DNA from: Bradyrhizobium diazoefficiens | GTDB taxonomy: Bacteria; Pseudomonadota; Alphaproteobacteria; Rhizobiales; Xanthobacteraceae | Length of the DNA stretch: 64,000 nt | NCBI RefSeq assembly: GCF_016616885.1 | Contig: NZ_CP067102.1 | Coordinates: 8,021,096-8,085,095, forward strand | Direction: 5' to 3' | In this document: positions 54,452-62,832 of the stretch, piece by piece | Numbering within the stretch: the stretch's first letter is position 1 | Layout of the letters: every line of letters starts with the position of its first letter | Position numbers and translations under genes: made by a program | The notes under the pieces: model-generated | Databases searched by the model: none | Told to the model about the DNA's origin: nothing | The model's input: the letters and a program-made list of their open reading frames with translations, nothing else

Positions 54452-56691
54452 GCCCGGACGCGGGCGCCGCTGGCGTTGAAGATGGCGTTGCCGATGGCGG
54501 GCGCCACCACCGTCACCGCGGGCTCGCCGACACCGGTGGCCTTCTCGCCATTGGCGATCACGGCGACCGCGACCTCCGGCACCTGACTCATGCGCAAGGG
54601 CGTATAGCCATCGAAGTTGGTCTGTTCGATGCCACCGTCCTTGAGCGTCGCCTTCTCGTACAGCGCCAGCGACAGGCCCCACAGCGCCGCGCCCTCAACC
54701 TGGGCACGGATGTTGTCGGGATGCACCTGCGTGCCGACATCGGTTGCGACCGTGAGCTTCTTGACGGTCACTTCGCCAGACGGCGCCACCGCGACATGCG
54801 CGACGCAAGCGGTCCAGCTTGCGGTCGCGCGCTCCTGCGACGACACGCAGGCCACGCCCATGCCTTCTCCCTTGGGGAGTTCCTTGGTGCCGTAGCCGGC
54901 AAGCCCCATCGCCGCGAGCAGCGTGTTGCGCAGCCGCTGCGCGCCGCCATCGTTCTTGCCGGCGCCGTCGAGCAGCGAGATGCGGTATTGCGCCGGATCC
55001 TTGCCGGTCGCAGCCGCGATCTCATCGATCATGCTTTCGACCGCCCAGAAGGTCCAACCCGGCGCCACCGAGCGGAGCTGACCCGACGGGGTGGCGTTGT
55101 GCGCCATCTCGTTCTTGATCGCCCGCACGTGATGGTTGGGCACCGTGTAGAAGAAGTCCGACCCGTTCACCGTGAAGGCATCAAGCGGACCCTTCTTGTC
55201 GACCGAGGGCGTGAGGAAATCAGGGATTCCCCAGCGCTGCGTCGGCCAGGCCGAGACCACGTCGTGGCTGAGCGCGACGAGCTTGCCATCGCCGTCCACG
55301 CCGGCCTTCACTTTCTGGTAGGTGAGCGGACGCGAGAAATCCATCGTCATGTCGTTCTCGCGCGTGTAGATCACCTTCACCGGCTTACCCACGGCCTTGG
55401 CCGCCTGCACCGCCGGCACCATCATGTCGGCGTCGAGCCTGCGGCCGAAGCCGCCGCCGAGCCACATCTGGTGCATCACCACGAATTTTGGATCGATCCC
55501 GGCAGCACCGGCCGCGATCGCGCCGGAGCGCGTCGCGAACTGGTTGCCGGAATAGATGTGCAGGATGTCGCCCTTGAACTCCGCGGTGGCGTTCATCGGC
55601 TCCATCGGCGCGTGGATGTTGATGCTGGTGGTGTATTCCGCCTCCAGCACCTTGGCCGCCGTGCCAAGGGCTGCTGCAGGATCGCCGTCCTTGACGAAGA
55701 ACTGGCCGGAATCGTCGAGCCCTTGAAGCCGCTTGGCCTCGGCGTACAGCGACTCGCTCGACACCTTCGCATTCGGACCGCCGTCATAGCTGACCTTCAG
55801 CGCCGCGGCAGCCTTCTTGGCGTTGGCGTAGGTGTTGGCGACCGCAACCACCCAGCCCGTCGTCGTCTGGGTCTTGTCGTCGAGGGTGACGGCCTTGATG
55901 AAGCCCGGCACCTTCTTCGCGTTGCTGTCGTCGACCGACTTCACCGTAGCGCCATAGCGCACCGGCGGCGTCACCACCGCGCCATAGGCCATGCCCGGAA
56001 TCATCACGTCGATGCCGTATTTGGCCGTGCCGTTGGTCTTGGAGGGGATGTCGAGCTGCGGCACCGACACACCGATCATGATGTATTGATCCGGCGTCTT
56101 CAGCTTGATCGCCTTCAGCTCGTCCGGCGTGAAGGCTTTTGTCGCCTTGCCGCTCTTCACGATATCAGCGAACGACATCTGCTTCTTCGACTTCGGATGC
56201 GAGATCATGGAGTCGCGCACCACGAGCTCCGAAGCCGGCACGCCCATGGACGCAGCCGCACCTTCCGTCAACGCCATGCGTCCGGCGGCGCCCGCCCGGC
56301 TCATCGCGTCAAAGTTCATCATGGTCGACCAGCTGCCGCCGGTGATCTGCGCCCCCAGCACGGGGTCGTTGAATTTCGGATCGTTGGAGGCGAGGTTGAC
56401 CCGCATGTCGCTCCACTTCGCGCCCAGCTCCTCGCAGACGATCTGCGCCATGGTGGAGGCGATGTGCTGGCCCATGTCGGCCTTGCCGCAGGTCACAGTG
56501 ACCAGGCCATCCGGCGAGATCGCGTACCAGACGCTCGGCTCGAAATTGGCGGGAGCCGCAGCGAGCGCTTCGCCGATACCGGGCACGCCGGCATAGCCAA
56601 GCACGAGACCGGTGGCGGCGGTCCCGACCAGGAAGGAGCGGCGGCTGAGATCTGATGTCTCGGATGTGACGTTTTTCACGTGTTGATTCAT
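54406..56691 (-). CDS. aldehyde oxidase/xanthine dehydrogenase-family molybdopterin subunit (IorB-like)
   Basis: ATG 56691 overlaps the upstream stop by 4 bp and gives 761 residues. A twin-arginine signal ([20 protein letters not shown]) shows export as a folded enzyme. The molybdopterin-binding repeats include [40 protein letters not shown] and a C-terminal [20 protein letters not shown] with the likely catalytic glutamate in GVGEPA. Such two-subunit enzymes (isoquinoline 1-oxidoreductase type) hydroxylate N-heterocycles or aldehydes in the periplasm. The iron-sulfur subunit is encoded just upstream. The cytochrome subunit often found with this type is not next to it. Confidence 0.92.
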   Translation of the reverse strand: MNQHVKNVTSETSDLSRRSFLVGTAATGLVLGYAGVPGIGEALAAAPANFEPSVWYAISPDGLVTVTCGKADMGQHIASTMAQIVCEELGAKWSDMRVNLASNDPKFNDPVLGAQITGGSWSTMMNFDAMSRAGAAGRMALTEGAAASMGVPASELVVRDSMISHPKSKKQMSFADIVKSGKATKAFTPDELKAIKLKTPDQYIMIGVSVPQLDIPSKTNGTAKYGIDVMIPGMAYGAVVTPPVRYGATVKSVDDSNAKKVPGFIKAVTLDDKTQTTTGWVVAVANTYANAKKAAAALKVSYDGGPNAKVSSESLYAEAKRLQGLDDSGQFFVKDGDPAAALGTAAKVLEAEYTTSINIHAPMEPMNATAEFKGDILHIYSGNQFATRSGAIAAGAAGIDPKFVVMHQMWLGGGFGRRLDADMMVPAVQAAKAVGKPVKVIYTRENDMTMDFSRPLTYQKVKAGVDGDGKLVALSHDVVSAWPTQRWGIPDFLTPSVDKKGPLDAFTVNGSDFFYTVPNHHVRAIKNEMAHNATPSGQLRSVAPGWTFWAVESMIDEIAAATGKDPAQYRISLLDGAGKNDGGAQRLRNTLLAAMGLAGYGTKELPKGEGMGVACVSSQERATASWTACVAHVAVAPSGEVTVKKLTVATDVGTQVHPDNIRAQVEGAALWGLSLALYEKATLKDGGIEQTNFDGYTPLRMSQVPEVAVAVIANGEKATGVGEPAVTVVAPAIGNAIFNASGARVRALPITAEAVKGAMKA

Positions 56692-57179
56692 GTGGGCCTC
56701 CGCTCGTTGCCGGCGGCGGATGCGGTGCGCATCTCGGTGGCGGCGCGCATGATTGCCTTCTGGATCCGCGAATAGGTCATGCAACGACAGAGATTGCCGT
56801 CCATATGGGCCACGACCTCTTCCTTGGTCGGATTGGAATTCTTCGCCAGCAGCGAAGCTGCCTGCATGATCTGCCCGGACTGGCAGTAGCCGCATTGCGG
56901 CACCTGCTCGGCAATCCACGCCTTCTGCAAGGGATGATCACCCTTGGCGGAGAGACCTTCGATGGTGGTGATCTTCTTGCCGGCGACATCGCCGACCATG
57001 GTCTGGCACGACCGCACGGCTTCGCCGTTGACGTGCACGGTGCAGGCACCGCACAGGCCGGCACCGCAGCCGAATTTCGTGCCGGTCATCTGCAATTGTT
57101 CGCGGATGGCCCAAAGGAGCGGCGTGTCGTTTGCCGCATCCACGGACATGCTCCGCCCGTTGATGGTGAGCGTTGGCAT
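56688..57179 (-). CDS. (2Fe-2S) subunit of the aldehyde oxidase (IorA-like)
   Basis: ATG 57179 ([20 protein letters not shown]) gives 163 residues. The plant-type ferredoxin cluster is [16 protein letters not shown] plus C of VRSCQTM, and the second cluster is [13 protein letters not shown] and [13 protein letters not shown]. It passes electrons from the molybdenum subunit. Its stop overlaps the start of the large subunit, so the two are translated together. It has no export signal and would travel with the Tat-bearing partner. Confidence 0.93.
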   Translation of the reverse strand: MPTLTINGRSMSVDAANDTPLLWAIREQLQMTGTKFGCGAGLCGACTVHVNGEAVRSCQTMVGDVAGKKITTIEGLSAKGDHPLQKAWIAEQVPQCGYCQSGQIMQAASLLAKNSNPTKEEVVAHMDGNLCRCMTYSRIQKAIMRAATEMRTASAAGNERRPT

Positions 57180-57458
57180 AGGCGTCTTCCCCTGCCGGTG
57201 CATGAAGCCGCTTACGGCGGCAACTTGTGTAGCGGACGCCCACCGGGTCGGCGGCCGCCTTGCGCGAAGAATGATCGCGTTCGCGCGCAGAGGCAAATGC
57301 AATTTGGAATCGGTCGAAACAAACGCGGTGGCGGTATGTTGTGCGTTGCGTCAAGTGCGCTGATGCTAGCGACTAGACACAACAAGCACACGCTGAGCAC
57401 GCATGCTATCGCGTCTGGGCAGTTTCTTGCAGGTAACCAAGGGAGCTAGTGTGCAACT

Positions 57459-57540
57459 GCGGACGCGGACGCGGACGTTCCCTTCTCCCCTTGTGGGAGA
57501 AGTTGGCGCGAAGCGCCGGATGAGGGGTATCTCTCCGCTC
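57459..57540. repeat. GCGGAC triplet run and palindromic repeat at a truncated gene
   Basis: Three GCGGAC units (57459-57476) precede a repeat with CCTTCTCCCC-TTG-TGGGAGAAG and GGCGCGAAGCGCC. It fills the promoter side of the alpha/beta hydrolase gene, whose N-terminal coding part is missing. The 57180-57458 stretch carries only the divergent leader of the aldehyde-oxidase genes. Confidence 0.6.
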
Positions 57541-57550
57541 GACGTCGGCG

Positions 57551-58216
57551 ATGTGGCATGGGCAGATCGATGCACTCGCGAAGGACCACAAGCTTGTGCT
57601 GTGGGACATGCGCGGCCACGGACAGTCCGATTATCCCGACGATCCCAAAGCCTATAGCGAGCCGCTCACGGTCGGCGACATCGCGGCGATCCTCGATGCG
57701 ATCGGCGTCAAGCGCGCCATCATCGGCGGGCTGTCGCTCGGCGGCTACATGTCGCTGGCGTTCTATCGCGCCCATCCAGCGCGCACGCGGGCGCTGCTGA
57801 TCATCGACACCGGCCCCGGCTTCAAGAAAGATGATGCACGCGAGGCCTGGAATGCGCGCGCACTCGCCACCGCCGACAAGCTCGATCGTGAAGGCCTCGA
57901 CGTGTTGAAGGCGGCGACGCGCGAGCGCGCCACCGCCAGCCATCGCAACGCCAACGGCCTGGCACTGGCCGCGCGCGGCATGCTGACCCAGCGCGACGCC
58001 AAGGTGATGGAGCTGCTGCCACACATCAAGGTGCCGTCGCTGATCGTGGTCGGCGCCGACGACACGCCGTTCCTGGCGGCGTCCGACTACATGGCGGCCA
58101 AGATCCCCGGCGCACAAAAGGTCGTGATCCCCGCGGCCGGGCACGCCGTCAACATCGATCAGCCCAAGGCTTTTGTTGACGCCGTGGCGCCTTTCCTGAA
58201 GAACTTGCCGGAATAG
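57551..58216 (+). CDS. alpha/beta hydrolase lacking its N-terminal part
   Basis: The frame of 221 residues starts at MWHGQIDALAKDHKLVLWDM, which in relatives follows some 35-40 residues including the first strand and the HG oxyanion motif. The rest is normal: DMRGHGQSDYPD, the nucleophile elbow GGLSLGGYMSLAF (S98), LIVVGADDTPFLAAS (acid) and PAAGHAVNIDQPK (His). The preceding bases are a palindromic repeat, so the missing piece was probably lost with its insertion. Whether a shortened protein is made is uncertain; it may be a pseudogene. Confidence 0.7.
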   Translation: MWHGQIDALAKDHKLVLWDMRGHGQSDYPDDPKAYSEPLTVGDIAAILDAIGVKRAIIGGLSLGGYMSLAFYRAHPARTRALLIIDTGPGFKKDDAREAWNARALATADKLDREGLDVLKAATRERATASHRNANGLALAARGMLTQRDAKVMELLPHIKVPSLIVVGADDTPFLAASDYMAAKIPGAQKVVIPAAGHAVNIDQPKAFVDAVAPFLKNLPE

Positions 58217-58224
58217 GCGGCGAG

Positions 58225-58581
58225 ATGAGGATCACGGCAATGAAGCGGGCAATGTTGGCTGCGGGCGCAGCGCTTCTCTCAATGGCAGCGTCCGTGCAGG
58301 CCGAGCCGTTCGGAACGGTGCCGCTGCGCCATCCCTTCGTCGAGACCTTGTCGAACAACACGCCCTTGGCGTTCGGGATGGATGCGGAGCAGACCGCGCA
58401 CGCCCTCGGACAGCGCTTGCAATACGTCAAGGGACGCCCCGGCAACGAGATCTATCTCGCGCTACGCGACATCGGCGGCAGTGGATTGGTGCCGTACCGC
58501 CACCGCCTGTTCCTGCAATTCCGTCATGGACGGCTGGCAGGATGGAAGGAGGATTACGGCGAGAACTGGATGTGGGAGTGA
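58225..58581 (+). CDS. small secreted hypothetical protein
   Basis: The 118-residue protein has a signal peptide (MRITAMKRAMLAAGAALLSM, cleavage near VQAE). The mature part, about 90 residues, reads PFGTVPLRHPFVETLSNNTP and ends FRHGRLAGWKEDYGENWMWE. No family is recognised. It follows the alpha/beta hydrolase by 8 bp and probably shares its transcript. Confidence 0.72.
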   Translation: MRITAMKRAMLAAGAALLSMAASVQAEPFGTVPLRHPFVETLSNNTPLAFGMDAEQTAHALGQRLQYVKGRPGNEIYLALRDIGGSGLVPYRHRLFLQFRHGRLAGWKEDYGENWMWE

Positions 58582-58626
58582 GGTGAGAGCGACCTCCCAG
58601 ATCGATAAGCAAGAAGGACAACCCGC

Positions 58627-59298
58627 GTGGGACAAGACATCAAACTGACGGCGTCGGACAATTTCCAGCTCGGCGCCTATCGCGCCGACCCCTCGGGCGC
58701 GCCGAAGGGCGCGGTGGTGGTGATCCAGGAGATTTTTGGCGTCAATCATCACATCCGTTCGGTCTGCGACCGCCTCGCGGACGAAGGTTATGTCGCGATC
58801 GCGCCGTCGATCTTCGACCGCACTTCGCCGGGCTTCCAGTCGGGCTATACGCCCGACGAGATCGCCGAGGCGCGCAAGTTCGTCGCCAATCCCGATTGGG
58901 ACGCGATGCTGCGCGACACCCAGGCTGCGATCGATGCGGTGAAGGGTGTCGGCCCGGTCGGCATCATCGGCTTCTGCCTCGGCGGCAGCGTCGCCTTTGT
59001 CGCGGCGACGCGGCTTTCAGGCCTGAAGGCCGCGATCGGCTATTACGGCGGCGCGGTCGTGCGCTTTGCAGATGAGAAACCGAAGGTGCCGACGCAGCTG
59101 CATTTCGGCGAGAAGGACGCCGGCATTCCGCTGACCGACGTCGAGACCGTCAAGGCGAAGCGGCCTGATGTCGAGGTCTTCATCTATCCCGGCGCGCAGC
59201 ACGGCTTCCATTGCGACGAGCGGCCGAGCTACGACAAGGCCGGCTCCGAGACCGCCTGGCCGCGCAGCCTGGACTTTTTCGCGAAACATTTGAAGTAG
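58627..59298 (+). CDS. dienelactone hydrolase family protein
   Basis: GTG 58627 (MGQDIKLTASDNFQLGAYRA) gives 223 residues. The Cys-Asp-His triad of the family is visible: GIIGFCLGGSVAF (C118), FGEKDAGIPLTD (Asp) and YPGAQHGFHCDERP (His). The IQEIFGVNHHIRSVCDRLAD block is typical. The family opens dienelactones in aromatic catabolism, but many members act on other esters; no other ortho-cleavage gene is nearby. Confidence 0.9.
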   Translation: MGQDIKLTASDNFQLGAYRADPSGAPKGAVVVIQEIFGVNHHIRSVCDRLADEGYVAIAPSIFDRTSPGFQSGYTPDEIAEARKFVANPDWDAMLRDTQAAIDAVKGVGPVGIIGFCLGGSVAFVAATRLSGLKAAIGYYGGAVVRFADEKPKVPTQLHFGEKDAGIPLTDVETVKAKRPDVEVFIYPGAQHGFHCDERPSYDKAGSETAWPRSLDFFAKHLK

Positions 59299-59386
59299 CC
59301 TCCGTCAGAGCAGGAATCGGGTGGCTGCACCACGACGCGCGGCGATAGAGCTGGCTGATCAAGCCAGTTCACGCCGGGAGAGCGTC

Positions 59387-59869
59387 ATGCAGCAGGCCAA
59401 TACAAACATCATCATCCGCAATCCGTTCGGCACTATGGACGTGCCGGATCCCAGCGATTCCGACGTCATGGATTATGCCGCGACCGCCCGGCTTGCCGGC
59501 GATGCCGCCGACGGCAATGCGGCCCATTGGGCATCCATTCCCGCAATCTCCGACCCGCTCGAAGGCACCTGGGCGAGCCGCTGGAATGGCGGCGCCGATC
59601 CGACCATTGCCGGCGATACGCCGGAGACATGGAAGCAGGGCCGTGCGGAGGTCCGTGTCGTGGGCGAGCGGATCTACCTGCGGTTTGATTGGGACAATGG
59701 CCGCCGGCACGGACTGATCGATGCTATTCGCGAGAGCGGCCATCGTCTGGTCGGGAAATACATCAACCTGACCAATCCCGCGATCATGCGGCCATGGATT
59801 GGTCTTGTGGTCGATGACGCGCGCATCGACGGCTGCTTTCCGAACGGGCGGCTCGATTTTCGGAGATAA
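59387..59869 (+). CDS. hypothetical protein, 160 residues
   Basis: ATG 59387 follows GGGAGAG and gives MQQANTNIIIRNPFGTMDVP. The middle and end hold a beta-rich block, EGTWASRWNGGADPTIAGDT through GRAEVRVVGERIYLRFDWDN to LVGKYINLTNP, of unknown function. No signal peptide or membrane segment is present. It is convergent with the polysaccharide-export gene. Confidence 0.7.
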   Translation: MQQANTNIIIRNPFGTMDVPDPSDSDVMDYAATARLAGDAADGNAAHWASIPAISDPLEGTWASRWNGGADPTIAGDTPETWKQGRAEVRVVGERIYLRFDWDNGRRHGLIDAIRESGHRLVGKYINLTNPAIMRPWIGLVVDDARIDGCFPNGRLDFRR

Positions 59870-59876
59870 TCTCCGC

Positions 59877-59998
59877 CGTCATTCCGGGGCGCGCGTAGCG
59901 CGAGCCCGGAATCTCGAGATTCCCCGGTGCGCAATTGCGCACCTGAGGTCTGGTGCTAGCGCACCACCCCGGAATGACGAAGTACGTTGTACTTCGTC
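59877..59998. repeat. palindromic repeat and hairpin between convergent genes
   Basis: Arms CGTCATTCCGGGGC (59877-59890) and CCCCGGAATGACG (59967-59979) enclose inner GC-rich inverted repeats (GTGCGCAATTGCGCAC). A further hairpin GACGAAGTAC-GTT-GTACTTCGTC ends at 59998 and reaches into the stop codon of the minus-strand gene. The unit likely terminates both genes. Confidence 0.65.
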
Positions 59999-60743
59999 AG
60001 AACCAGCGTTCGCCGACGAACACGGTGTCGCCGGGGCTGACGGGCGTGCCGAGCGGCACGACGGCGCGCATGGCGCCGCCGGCTTCGGCATGCGTGACGG
60101 TCACAACGTCGCGCTTGGCGCGCGGCGAGAAACCACCGGCGATTGCGACCGCGCTCTCGACCGTCATGTTGGGCACGTAAGGATATTGGCCGGGCGCTGC
60201 GACCTCGCCGAGGATGAAGAACGGGCGGTAGGACTCGATCTCCACGGCAACCGACGGCTCGCGGATGTAGCCGTTGCGCAGACGCGCGCCGATTTCACCG
60301 GCGAGACCGGCCGTGGTGCGGCCGCGCGCCGGCACCGCGCCGATCAGCGGCATGGTGATGGAGCCGCCGGCATCGATGGCGTAGCTGTTGGTGAGACCTT
60401 CCTGCCCGTAAACCACGACGCGCAGCTTGTCGCCGGCATCGAGGTGATAGGAGGCGTCGTAGCGCACGGGTGCGGCCACCATTGGCGCGGCATAGGCGAC
60501 CGGCACGGGCGCGGTGCCTGCGGCAAAGGAATTGGTGAGCGCATCAATGGCACCGCCGCCGTTGGCAACGACGACCGCATGCGGAGCGCTATAGGGCTGG
60601 CCATAGGCCATCGTGTCCAGATCGGGACGGGGCTGCACGTAGGCGACGGGGCCGGCAGTCTGCATGCAGCCGCCCAGGGTCAGCGCGGCGGACGCTGCCA
60701 AGATCGACCATCGAAACGCGCGCGCAACCGGCACCGGAGCCAT
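59997..60743 (-). CDS. polysaccharide-export lipoprotein (Wza/SLBB family)
   Basis: ATG 60743 (MAPVPVARAFRWSILAASAA) gives 248 residues. The lipobox LTLGGC (C26) predicts an outer-membrane lipoprotein. The export domain reads YHLDAGDKLRVVVYGQEGLT, DAGGSITMPLIGAVPARGRT and EIGARLRNGYIREPSVAVEI, then an SLBB-like FFILGEVAAPGQYPYVPNMT. Such proteins form the outer-membrane exit for capsule or exopolysaccharide. It is shorter than Wza (about 380) and no glycosyltransferase or tyrosine-kinase gene lies beside it. Confidence 0.87.
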   Translation of the reverse strand: MAPVPVARAFRWSILAASAALTLGGCMQTAGPVAYVQPRPDLDTMAYGQPYSAPHAVVVANGGGAIDALTNSFAAGTAPVPVAYAAPMVAAPVRYDASYHLDAGDKLRVVVYGQEGLTNSYAIDAGGSITMPLIGAVPARGRTTAGLAGEIGARLRNGYIREPSVAVEIESYRPFFILGEVAAPGQYPYVPNMTVESAVAIAGGFSPRAKRDVVTVTHAEAGGAMRAVVPLGTPVSPGDTVFVGERWF

Positions 60744-60837
60744 CCCCGAAAACGAGACAGCTCCAGTGATGCACCGGTTATGGTTAATAAAAGGTTGAGC
60801 GGGGCTGCGGCGCGACGATGCAAGCAACGAGCACGGT

Positions 60838-60956
60838 GCGCTCCCTCTCCCGCTAGGGGTGGGGAGAGGGTGCTTCCGCAAAGGGACACTCCCCAAGAGG
60901 AGAGAACCCTCACCCGGCGCTACGCGCCGACCTCTCCCGCAAGCGGGAGAGGTGCA
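60838..60956. repeat. palindromic repeat (CCTCTCCCGC type)
   Basis: It includes CTCCCTCTCCCGC, CGGCGCTACGCGCCG and CCTCTCCCGCAAGCGGGAGAGG, a perfect hairpin. It belongs to the same repeat style as the IS481 target at 20389-20485. It separates msrA from the export-lipoprotein gene on the same strand. Confidence 0.65.
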
Positions 60957-60973
60957 CCAACTTCGTGGCGCGC

Positions 60974-61630
60974 TTACGCGCTCACACCCACGCCGATGGG
61001 ACACGACACGCCGGTGCCGCCGAGGCCACAATAGCCGGCGGGATTCTTCGCCAGATATTGCTGATGATAGTCCTCGGCGAAATAGAATTCGCCGGCCGGC
61101 GCGATCTCGGTGGTGATGGCGCCGAGCCCCTTTGCAGCAAGCGCCTTCTGATAGAGCGCCTTCGACTCGAAGGCCGCTTTCTTCTGCGCGTCGGAGTACG
61201 TGTAGATCGCGCTTCGGTACTGCGTGCCGACGTCGTTGCCCTGGCGCATGCCCTGCGTCGGGTTGTGGTTCTCCCAGAACGTCTTCAGGAGCTTCTCGTA
61301 GGAAATCTTCTTCGGATCGAACACGACCAGCACCACTTCGGTGTGGCCGGTACGCCCCGAACAGGTCTCTTCATAGGTCGGGTTCGGCGTGTGACCGCCG
61401 GCGTAGCCGACAGCAGTCGCATGGATGCCGTCGCCGAGCTCCCAGAACTTGCGCTCGGCGCCCCAGAAGCAGCCGAGCCCGAACACGGCCTGCTCGAGGC
61501 CAGCGGGATAAGGCGGGGCGAGCTTCGCGCCGTTGACGAAATGGATGCTCGCGGTCGGAATCGGTCGCGCACGGCCGGGCAGCGCGTCGGCTGCGCTCGG
61601 CAGTGCGGTGGTCTTGCGCATGAACAGCAT
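60974..61630 (-). CDS. msrA: peptide-methionine (S)-S-oxide reductase
   Basis: The 218-residue protein carries the catalytic [15 protein letters not shown] motif, [40 protein letters not shown] and [20 protein letters not shown]. The C-terminus [14 protein letters not shown] supplies likely resolving cysteines. It repairs oxidised methionine with thioredoxin. It is cytosolic and stands as a single gene. Confidence 0.95.
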   Translation of the reverse strand: MLFMRKTTALPSAADALPGRARPIPTASIHFVNGAKLAPPYPAGLEQAVFGLGCFWGAERKFWELGDGIHATAVGYAGGHTPNPTYEETCSGRTGHTEVVLVVFDPKKISYEKLLKTFWENHNPTQGMRQGNDVGTQYRSAIYTYSDAQKKAAFESKALYQKALAAKGLGAITTEIAPAGEFYFAEDYHQQYLAKNPAGYCGLGGTGVSCPIGVGVSA

Positions 61631-61760
61631 GATCGGATCTCCGAGAAACGAGCTGTCGCGCGCCTGAGCCAGGTGCTCAGGCGACGTGCTCGCGATCGAG
61701 TGGGAATATAGGTCTTTACGCAGGAAGGGGCAGGCTTGTTACAGCGCCCTCGCTTGCAAC

Positions 61761-62078
61761 TCAGTCCCGGGAGTAGCCGATCAGCGGCTTGCGCGGACGG
61801 AACAGGATCATCAGCAAAATGCCGAGGAGGCCGAGGACGGCGAAAACCGGCTGGTCCAGCACCAGGCGGATCACCGAGGTCCAGAGCCAGGGCGCCTTGG
61901 CCTCGACCCAGGCGCGGAATGCGGACTGGCTGGCCTGGTGGATGTCGTTCCAGAACTGGCCGAACCGGGTGAAGCGCAGGGTCTGGTCGGCTACCCAGCG
62001 GGCGCCGTCATAGACCATGAAGAAGAACCCGCCGGCCAGCAGCAACAGCCCAATCAGTCGGAAAAAGCCGCGGATCAT
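61761..62078 (-). CDS. hypothetical membrane protein, 105 residues
   Basis: The protein has an N-terminal hydrophobic segment (LIGLLLLAGGFFFMVYDGAR), a soluble middle with ARWVADQTLRFTRFGQFWND, and a second segment (VFAVLGLLGILLMILFRPRK). No function is known. The pattern is common in Rhizobiales genomes. Confidence 0.75.
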   Translation of the reverse strand: MIRGFFRLIGLLLLAGGFFFMVYDGARWVADQTLRFTRFGQFWNDIHQASQSAFRAWVEAKAPWLWTSVIRLVLDQPVFAVLGLLGILLMILFRPRKPLIGYSRD

Positions 62079-62464
62079 GCCCTACCCTCTATGGCCATCC
62101 GATCGGACGACCCCTGGAGATGCCGTCAGCCAATAGCCGGGAGACGGCAGAAATTCAACCTCATCAGGGCGTTACGGCCCCCTGGCGCGCTCCGGGGCCC
62201 TGCTTTTCCAGTCCCTAAAGCGTTGACGGTGCCAAAGACCCCCTCTATAAGGGCGCCAACTGGCGGTGGGCGCAATCCTGCCGCCGCTGTTCTTTGAGCA
62301 GTTGCAGGCTCTTTTGAGCCTCAGAGATGGCCGCAAGGCTTATCGCTCATGTTCCGGGAACGGCCAGCAACCGAACACCCTAAATCCGAGCGTCGATTCC
62401 GCGGTCAAGCTGCCGGCGCTACCCGACTAAGACGCGACCGGTACCCGCAAAGGACATTGAGACC

Positions 62465-62731
62465 ATGGCCAACACTACCTCCGCCAAGAAAGCGACGCGC
62501 AAGATCGCCCGCCGCACCGCCGTCAACAAGTCGCGCCGCACCCAGATGCGCGGTGCTGTGCGTAACGTCGAAGAAGCCATTGCGACCGGCGATCGCGCCG
62601 CCGCCGTCAAGGCGCTGGCCAATGCCGAGCCCGCGCTGATGCGCGCCGCCCAGCGCAACATCATTCACAAGAACAACGCCAGCCGCAAAGTCTCGCGCCT
62701 CACCGCGCAGATCGCCAAGCTCGCCAAGTAA
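62465..62731 (+). CDS. rpsT: 30S ribosomal protein S20
   Basis: The 88-residue basic protein begins [20 protein letters not shown], has the family block [20 protein letters not shown], and ends with helices typical of S20. AAAGGA stands about 10 nt before the ATG. It binds 16S rRNA near the 5' domain. In Rhizobiales rpsT commonly precedes dnaA, which suggests dnaA lies just beyond this window. Confidence 0.97.
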   Translation: MANTTSAKKATRKIARRTAVNKSRRTQMRGAVRNVEEAIATGDRAAAVKALANAEPALMRAAQRNIIHKNNASRKVSRLTAQIAKLAK

Positions 62732-62807
62732 ATTCGCGACGTAAGTTCGTCAACGCGACCTGATCGTCTCGTTCGATCGGTTGAAGCGTGCATCGCCTTC
62801 GCCAATC

Positions 62808-62832
62808 AGCCCGGCTTCGCGCCGGGCTTTTT
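62808..62832 (+). terminator. rho-independent terminator of rpsT
   Basis: AGCCCGGC-TTCGC-GCCGGGCT forms an 8-bp stem and is followed by TTTT. It lies 76 bp after the stop codon. Confidence 0.9.

Noticed and set aside
54337..56655. 772-codon open frame on the plus strand
   Set aside because: It is the exact antisense of the molybdopterin-subunit gene; composition (His/Arg-rich) and lack of motifs show a codon-bias shadow.
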